Below the pieces are notes generated by a model, which saw only the letters and a program-made list of their open reading frames with translations, was not told the DNA's origin and ran no database searches. Shown here piece after piece: positions 57,913 through 64,000 of a stretch of 64,000 nucleotides of DNA. Numbering within the stretch: position 1 is the first letter of the stretch; every line of letters begins with the position of its first letter. The DNA lies in the NCBI GenBank assembly GCA_963766195.1, contig CAVXYY010000008.1:124001-188000 (forward strand). Direction: 5' to 3'. A program made the translations under genes and the position numbers. This stretch comes from JAHEFT01 sp963766195. Lineage in GTDB: Bacteria; Pseudomonadota; Gammaproteobacteria; Xanthomonadales; SZUA-36.

Positions 57913-60900
57913 ATGAATAATTGGTCAGAGGTTCCTAAAGCCTTCAATTTCATTTCTCCAGGCTTGTCACGCGCGGTTTGCGGACAGTGCCCGGATCTGC
58001 CTGCTGACCGCATTTATTCTCCTGTTTGGCTGCAGTGTCCAGGCCCAGGAAGTGGCTCCGGGCGTTGAACCCGAACAACAGGCTGTGGAAAACGCTCGTG
58101 CCGTTACAGGAACCGGAGCCCGAAAGCCGGCTGCCGGCGTTGCTGCCCATCGAAGATCTTCCGCAAGTAACACACCTGGCCGCAGCATTGTCTGACCCGC
58201 CGTCCCGGACCAATGCCCTGCTGACGATGGTCGCAGCCGGGCGCTTGTTGGAGTCGGCTTCGAGCGGAGGACTATCCGACCCGGATTCGCTGCAAGCCCG
58301 TTTTCGGGATGACCGGGCCTGGCTCGACCGCCTGGCCGGGCGATATACGCAATTGCCGGTTCGCGGGTCACAACTTGACCCGGCGGCCTGGTTCGTTTTG
58401 CGTGAATTGTCGCAGCACATGGAGACTCCCGGCCTGTCTGTCTCCCCGCTGGGCCCGGAAGACGCCAGCCTGACGCGGCAGTTGTTCGACCGCAGTAATG
58501 AGCGTCTTGCTGCCGCCGTACTTCCGGAAGTATTGCAGCGGACCGAAATCCAGGCTCCCGGGTTGTGGATGAGCCTGGTTGAATCGGCTTCGGTCAACGA
58601 GACCCTGCAGGCAGCCATCTCGGGTCTTTACGCAGACTGGTTCTCTCCCTGGACCGCCGTGGAGCAGCCGCTTTCAGTGAATGCAGCGGAACAACTGGAA
58701 CAGACTGCCGTTATCGATGATGTCCTTGACCAATTGCGGGTGATGACCGGTTCCACGATGTTGTCGGGTCCGGTGGATGAGTTTCGTTTGAGGCGCCTGA
58801 GGTTTGATCTGTTTTCTGTGCTCCCGTCACTGGATGCCGATGGTTCCCGGGATGCAGGATACATCCTGGAACTGGCCGGTGCGGTGGATGGGCTGCGTGA
58901 TAATCGGTATCTCGCGTTCACCGAGTCGCTGCTCTGGATTGTCTCCGACATGCTGTTGAACGAATCGGTCATCGCGGATGTCGCTGAACCGCTCGCACAA
59001 CCGGAACCGGATGAGACAGAGCGAGACGGATGCGGAAATAGCGGAAGCCGATGCCGCAGATGTGATTGTCGAACCGGTTGGTGTTCCCCGGTCCCCCGTT
59101 GCCGGCCTGCTGTCCGAATTACTGCCCTTGCTGTCGAACTCGTTTGCCGGTGAGTTTTCCGAAGTTGATCCCCGGATCAACGCCAACCTGGCCACGGTCT
59201 TCGACACGGTTCAGTATCTCCAGGGTGACTCCCGTGATCCGGAAAGGTTGCTTGCGCTCAGACGGAATATGGGTGACGCGATCACGCAGCTGGTTTTGCT
59301 GATCCCGGATTTAAGCTATTACTACGACCAGCCGGTGCGCCGGCGGATCTCGGAAGAAATCAATATTTGCACCAACATTGCTGCCAATTCAGATCAGCCC
59401 CGGACGATCGTTTACAGTCGCGAGCAATTCGATGACTGCATCAAAAACCTGGTCGAAATGTCTGAAGCCCTGGTGAACAAGGAAGAGCTTTCGGGTGATT
59501 CCGACGGACCGTTTGGTTCCGAACAGCTGCGCAGGGAATTGATGATGCCTCCGTGGCAAAGAATCAATTTCTCCCTGGGCTATCTGCATGACCGTTTCCC
59601 GACCGGTTGCGGCTTACCGGAACAGCCGCTTCCGAACCCGCTTGAGTGGGCGAGCATGGCCACCGTGGTCACCTGGCTGGCCAGGCAGGCGCCGGTTTAC
59701 TTCCAGACGCCGGAAAACGAGGCACGGGTGCTGGCCTTGCGCCAGCAGGGGCTGGATTTGCTCGAGAACATGGCCCAACAGGTGGATTGCATCAGTGGCG
59801 AGGGGGCAGGAATCAATGATCCGGTGCGCAGGAGCCTGGTGAGCTACCGGCTCGCGCTCGATGAATTGGCGGGTGGATTACGCGAAGCAGAACGCGAGTT
59901 TCGTGCTGAATATATGCGAGCCAGGCGCTGATGTCGCTTTGCATGGAGACGCATTCCAGCACACGGCCTACCGGACGGATGGATTGGTCATAGGTCCGTG
60001 CGACCCTGACCGGATATGCGAAATGTCAGGTCCGTTGGAAGCTACCAGGGCATTGATCGGCTTGTTTCCGGATCCCTACCTGATTGCCGACCAGACCGGC
60101 ATGGGCAATATTGAGATTTGTTATCAAAATGTACAGTGGGTCAATCGCCGTGACGTTCCCGTGCGCCCGGATGATCCGCACGTGGCCAACTTCTTCGGAC
60201 AATTGAGTTTTGACCTGGTCGGAAGATTCCGGGAAAACGGTGCAGTAACCGAAGTTTTCGGTTCAAATTTCATCAGCCCGGATGAATATCACTACCTGTT
60301 CGGGGAGGCGACGGATGAAGTTCGGGATGATAACTGCCCGACGGAATGGGTTGGCTCACGAATCACGACATCGATGCATTCTCAAGGGCCGTTCCGGGTT
60401 GTTCCGGACCGCCTGACGTACCTTGCCGGCGCCCGGAAAAAGCCTTCGGAAATCATTGAAGCGAACTGGAGTAAAGGGCGGAGTGGCGTGACTGGTTTGT
60501 GACGGGGCTGGGGGTGACACCTCACGAGTACCCGCCTGATGAGTCGATCGCCGAGCGGGTGAACCAGCATCTGCGGAGACTCTACCAGTCCGAACAGTCC
60601 ATGATTTATGCGGCATTGCTCAGGCCCCAGTCGCGGGACGGCGGTGCTGGACGCAGTCGAGTCGTTGATCGACCTGCAGGAGGAATTGACTGCCCGCAAA
60701 GCCCTGGTTCGTTCCTTACATGAACCTTTTCTATCCGGACTCGATGATCGATTCGGATGCAATACGGGGTTCCCTGGAAGGGTATGACTCTCTGACTGGA
60801 CTTGGCGGTTCTGAGGCGTTTCCGGGAGTCGAACGTGGCGGTTTCTTCAATCAACGTGGCTGGCCTGGCAAGGCTTGAGCAGTTTCAGTCCGACTGGAAC

Positions 60901-61059
60901 CGCCAGCCTGAATCGGTGCGAAGAGAGGGCTCTGTTGCCAGCGGCGTTGCCCATGCGATCATCCGCCTGAACGCTCTTTACCTCGAATTCTTCGTGCTCC
61001 CGTCACAAACAACGGAGCCCCGCGACGAAACGACCAGTCCGGCTATTTCGGCCGGCTGA
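57913..61059 (+). CDS. Large unrecognised envelope protein, many frameshifts
   Basis: I do not recognise a family. From ATG 57913 the frame passes through a signal segment (ARICLLTAFILLFGCSVQAQ), which could be a lipoprotein signal (LFGC) or an ordinary one. About 1045 codons follow: a mostly helical acidic region (58100-59900), then a beta-rich part with QTGMGNIEICYQNVQWVN and FGQLSFDLVGRF, then a helical end. Frame changes are near 57970, 58090, 59025, 59925, 60487, 60643, 60715 and 60800; all but the one at 60487 fit one added base. It could be more than one gene. It overlaps DUF2069 tail to tail. Confidence 0.6.
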
Positions 61060-61369
61060 AAGCCAGCACGCTGGCGGTAAAAACGACTACCAGGAATGTT
61101 TGAATCAGGGCAGGTATTCGCTGCGCCGGGTTGCTCCATGCTTCGGTGATTCCTGTCACCAGGTAAAGCATGACCAGGTAGCCGGCCCAGGTCATCGAAC
61201 GCAATGAACCGGCCAGCAGGCCTTTTAATGGCAACAGCAACGGTAAAGCGGCAACCAGCGCCAGCAGCCAGTTGCCGGACCCCATCGGACGGGGCAACAG
61301 AGCATGCCACAGCGGCTGCAGCAGGAGCAGCGCCAGGTAAGACCCGGTCAAGGCGAGCCGGCTGATCAG
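61043..61369 (-). CDS. DUF2069 small membrane protein
   Basis: About 108 residues with four helices (RLALTGSYLALLLLQPLW, WLLALVAALPLLLPLKGLLAG, AGYLVMLYLVTGITEAW, FLVVVFTASVLAFS). The pattern matches DUF2069. The start is unclear: no ATG or GTG is in frame, and the CTG at 61369 or a start lost to an indel is possible. It directly follows arsC, a common order in gammaproteobacteria. Confidence 0.75.
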   Translation of the reverse strand: MISRLALTGSYLALLLLQPLWHALLPRPMGSGNWLLALVAALPLLLPLKGLLAGSLRSMTWAGYLVMLYLVTGITEAWSNPAQRIPALIQTFLVVVFTASVLAFSRPK

Positions 61370-61714
61370 AGAATGTCCAACACGGCTTCGGGCGGACGTC
61401 CAATCGCTGCCCTGCCATCGGCGAGTACGATGGGCCGTTCGATCAGTCGCGGGTGGGCGGCCATGGCGGCGATCAGCGCCTGTTCGTCCAACGACTCGTC
61501 GGACAGACCCAGTTCGCGAAATTCGGCCTCGCCCGTTGCGCATCAGCTGCCTGGCCGTCAGCCCGAGCTTGCCGAGGATGACACGCAATTCACCGGCGTT
61601 GGGCGGGTTTTCGAGGTACAGCCTGATTTCAGGTTCAATACCCCGTTCCTGCAGCAAGGCGAGTGTCGCCCGCGACTTGGAACAGCGGGGATTGTGAAAA
61701 ATTCTGATGGTCAT
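61366..61714 (-). CDS. arsC: Arsenate reductase (ArsC/YffB type), frameshifted
   Basis: The start at 61714 gives IRIFHNPRCSKSRATLALLQERG with the catalytic cysteine in RCSKSR. The frame breaks near 61545, then continues with EFRELGLSDESLDEQALIAAMAAHP, LIERPIVLADGRAAIGRPPEAVLDIL and TGA at 61366-61368. That is the full-length pattern of glutaredoxin-dependent arsenate reductase, about 115 residues. It shares its end with DUF2069. Confidence 0.85.
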
Positions 61715-61802
61715 ACTCACTCCCTTGGTTAGAATGGGGGCAATATTCGGTGCATGCATTCTATGCAGAGATCAGGGCACGGTAAACACACCGGGAAAAA
61801 CA

Positions 61803-63072
61803 ATGAACGAGGAAAACCAAATACCCCTGGACCTGCCTCGACACGTCAGGCGGGTTAAACGCCTGGCGAGCCACGTCTGGAAACACTTTCAGGAAGACCG
61901 TTGCCTGGAGGAGGCTGCGTCACTGAGTTATACCAGTCTGCTGGCCATGATTCCATTACTGGCGGTTGTTTTCGGCATTATCGCCGCATTTCCTGTATTC
62001 AGCGAATGGTCGGCCAACCTCAAGGCGTTTATTTTCGATAATTTCATGCCTGCAACCGGCGAGCAAATCGTTCCGTACATAGATACTTTCCTGGACAGTA
62101 TCAGCAGCCTGACCCTGCCCGGCACCATCATGCTGGTCGTCACGGCCCTGATGCTGATGGTCCGGATAGAGGTTGCCTTCAACCGGATATGGCGCGTTGA
62201 CCGGAGCCGGACACTGGTCAACCGGATCGTCATGTACTGGGCGGTCCTGACGCTTGGCCCGATCCTGATTGGCGCTGCGATTGCACTGAGCGTGCAGAAA
62301 CTCCTGGGTGTCCTGGGTGTCCAGGAAGCAATTTCGCCGGCTGTTCACCGTGTCGGAATCTTTTTGCTCTCGTGGCTGGCCATTTCCCTGTTTTTCGTGT
62401 TTGTGCCCAACCGCCGTGTCCGGATCAAGCACGCGCTGATCGGTGCATTTCTGAGCACCATCCTGTTCGAATTGGCCAAAACGGGGTTTATTGCCTATGT
62501 CAGCCATGCCAACTACAAGGTGATTTACGGCGCCCTGGCCACAGTCCCAATTTTCCTGTTCTGGATTTACATCGTCTGGAATGTGATCCTGTTTGGCGCC
62601 TCATTGGCGGCTTCGCTGACCACTTTTTCGGATTACCGGAAGTACGATACGAATTGGCCGCAGCGATGGGAGTTTCAGCTTGCATACCGCCTGCTGGGGC
62701 ATTTATGGAACGCACAGCGGCAAGGAAAAGCGATTGTCAAACGGCGATTTGCTTGATCTTGAACAAAATGCCAGCGAGTTGCAGATCGTCAGGCTGATGT
62801 CAAACATGGGTGACCGGCACATAGTGAATTCCGACGAAAATGGAAGCTGGATTCTGACACGCGACCTCGAGGACCTCTCGCTGGGGGATCTTTACAGCCA
62901 GGGAGGTTATTTTCTTCCTTTGGAGGAAATTGGACAGCTCCCACGGGAAACCGGTTGGGACCAGGCATTTGTGGCCAGCCTGGCGCACATTCGCAAACAC
63001 GGCCAGGTGGAGTGGGAACGTTCGTTGCGAAGCATGTATCTCCGGACCGATGATGCAGGGAAATCGAAATGA
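61803..63072 (+). CDS. YihY/BrkB family membrane protein, one frameshift
   Basis: The N-terminus has the family core: EEAASLSYTSLLAMIPLLAVVFGI, then six helices up to FGASLAASLTTFSDYRK. One extra A near 62738 interrupts the frame; removing it joins GKAIV to NGDLLDLEQNASELQIVRLM. The C-terminal extension of about 110 residues occurs in UPF0761 proteins. The product is about 420 residues. Once thought to be RNase BN, the family's role is unclear. It overlaps the next gene by 4 bases. Confidence 0.87.
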
Positions 63073-63542
63073 AACAAGTCAGAAACTGGGTAATACCGCT
63101 GGTGATGCTGTTTGCAGCGGTCGCCTGGGGCGACTACGAAACTGAAGAGCCGGTTGATTTCGGGCTGCAGGCTTTGGGCGGCGGAGAAGTCATGCTGAGT
63201 GATTACCGCGGAGAGTGGGTCGTTGTGAATTACTGGGCCACCTGGTGCGCCCCGTGTCGCAAGGAAATTCCCGACCTTTCCAAATTGCACGACGAGCGTG
63301 GTGATGTGACCGTGCTGGGGCTGGCATTTGAGGAGCTGGATGACAGTGATTTTTATGCTTTTCTGAAGGATTTCGACGTCAGCTACCCGATTTTGAAGGT
63401 GGACGTTTACGCGCCCCCTGAGCCGTTCGGCGCGCCGAGGGCGTTACCAACCACCATTATCCTGGACAGGCAGGGGCGCGCGGTAAAGGCCTTCGTTGGC
63501 CCCGTGACCCGCGAAGCCATTGAGCAGTTCATAGACCAGTAG
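63069..63542 (+). CDS. TlpA-like periplasmic thioredoxin
   Basis: The 157-residue protein has a signal peptide (WVIPLVMLFAAVAWG) and a thioredoxin fold with active site WATWCAPCRKEIP near 60 and cis-proline region RALPTTIILD. TlpA-like proteins reduce disulfides in periplasmic proteins. The stop TAG is part of a REP-like palindrome. It is translated with the YihY gene. Confidence 0.92.
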   Translation: MKQVRNWVIPLVMLFAAVAWGDYETEEPVDFGLQALGGGEVMLSDYRGEWVVVNYWATWCAPCRKEIPDLSKLHDERGDVTVLGLAFEELDDSDFYAFLKDFDVSYPILKVDVYAPPEPFGAPRALPTTIILDRQGRAVKAFVGPVTREAIEQFIDQ

Positions 63543-64000
63543 GAGCGAATTCATCCGCGATGTTTCGATCATGTCGCAAAAGCACCTTGCGCACCGGCCC
63601 GAACGACTTCCGGTGAATTTCGCACGGCCCGTTTTCCTGCAACAACCTGAGGTGCTCGGCAGTCGGATAGCCTTTGTGCCGGTCGAATCCGTAGCAGGGA
63701 AAGCGCTGATGCCAGGTATTCATCAGGCGGTCTCGAAACACCTTCGCCAGGATGGAAGCCGCCGAGATAGCCGGTTCCAGGCTGTCACCCCGGATGATGG
63801 TTCGAACCTCGCAATCGACCCGCGGAGCACGATTTCCGTCGACCAGCGCCAGCGAAGGAAAGGGGCGCAGGCTTTCAATAGCTCTGCGCATTCCCAGCAG
63901 TGTTGCCTGCAGGATATTGATTTCATCGATTTCATCAACTCCCACTTCCACGATGGACCAGGCAAGGGCTTTTTCCTGGATTTGAAGAAACAATGTCTCA
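63529..64000 (-). CDS. rnhB: Ribonuclease HII, C-terminal part (runs off window)
   Basis: RnhB removes RNA from RNA-DNA hybrids. Visible motifs are VDEIDEINILQATLLGMRRA, VDGNRAP, SILAKVFRDRLM and YGFDRHKGYPTAEH. The N-terminus with the first catalytic acids is beyond the right edge. The last 11 residues are read from a REP-like element and go past the usual FGPVRKVL end. It converges with the TlpA-like gene, overlapping it by 14 bases. Confidence 0.92.
   Translation of the reverse strand, partial: ETLFLQIQEKALAWSIVEVGVDEIDEINILQATLLGMRRAIESLRPFPSLALVDGNRAPRVDCEVRTIIRGDSLEPAISAASILAKVFRDRLMNTWHQRFPCYGFDRHKGYPTAEHLRLLQENGPCEIHRKSFGPVRKVLLRHDRNIADEFAPTGL
63539..63560. repeat. REP-like palindrome
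   Basis: GTAGGAGCGAATTCATCCGC plus GA differs by one base from the copy at 3668-3689. It provides the TAG stop of the TlpA-like gene and extends the rnhB reading frame. Confidence 0.7.

Overview
The window looks like a chromosomal segment of a GC-rich gammaproteobacterium. The evidence is gene order: an lptD-surA-pdxA-ksgA-apaH run, adjacent lgt-thyA, a TonB2-type DUF3450/TtpC/ExbB/ExbD/TonB/TPR operon, an LptD with the C-terminal Cys-Cys pair, REP-like palindromes beside stop codons, and an IPTL-CTERM surface protein. A marine or sediment lineage such as Woeseiaceae or Chromatiales is possible, but this cannot be settled from the sequence alone.

Layout. (1) 1-9589 is a signalling/membrane locus: a Ser/Thr kinase, an FHA protein with a degenerate trypsin-like ectodomain, a MotA/TolQ-like channel protein, a small FHA protein, an opposite-strand FHA-like protein, two paralogous MotB-like proteins carrying von Willebrand A domains, a periplasmic TPR-CHAT protein without CHAT catalytic residues, and a tandem universal stress protein. 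This is the best candidate for a poorly described system. (2) 9655-14832 is a TonB2-type energy-transduction operon on the minus strand. (3) 15016-18042 is a retropepsin / inactive transglutaminase-7TM / ATP-grasp ligase triad. (4) 18064-27115 holds an SLC13 permease, lgt, thyA, a copper ATPase, folA, apaH, ksgA and pdxA; most of these reading frames are broken. (5) 27161-47000 is mostly housekeeping: surA, lptD, a lipoprotein peptidase, msrB, MFS-PlsC, nupC, MATE, prfC, M23 peptidase, sdaA, a glutaredoxin-like gene, pspC, DAK2-DegV, plsY, birA and coaX. (6) 46536-49037 has a peptide transporter, then a toxin-antitoxin cassette between two copies of a tRNA-Thr promoter plus 5' half. (7) 49099-55856 has two glycosyltransferases and a 1431-residue DUF11-repeat IPTL-CTERM protein. 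(8) 55887-64000 has tRNA-Val, DUF445, a short asparaginase, a large unrecognised envelope protein, DUF2069, arsC, yihY, a TlpA-like thioredoxin and the 3' part of rnhB.

Sequence quality. Many genes, including essential ones (thyA, folA, lgt, ksgA neighbours), are interrupted by frameshifts. Where the intended frame can be reconstructed, nearly every lesion is one extra base. I read these as sequencing or assembly insertions, not gene decay. I therefore annotate whole genes across the shifts and mark them as frameshifted; 'pseudogene' is used only for the two frames broken most often and for the truncated tRNA copy.
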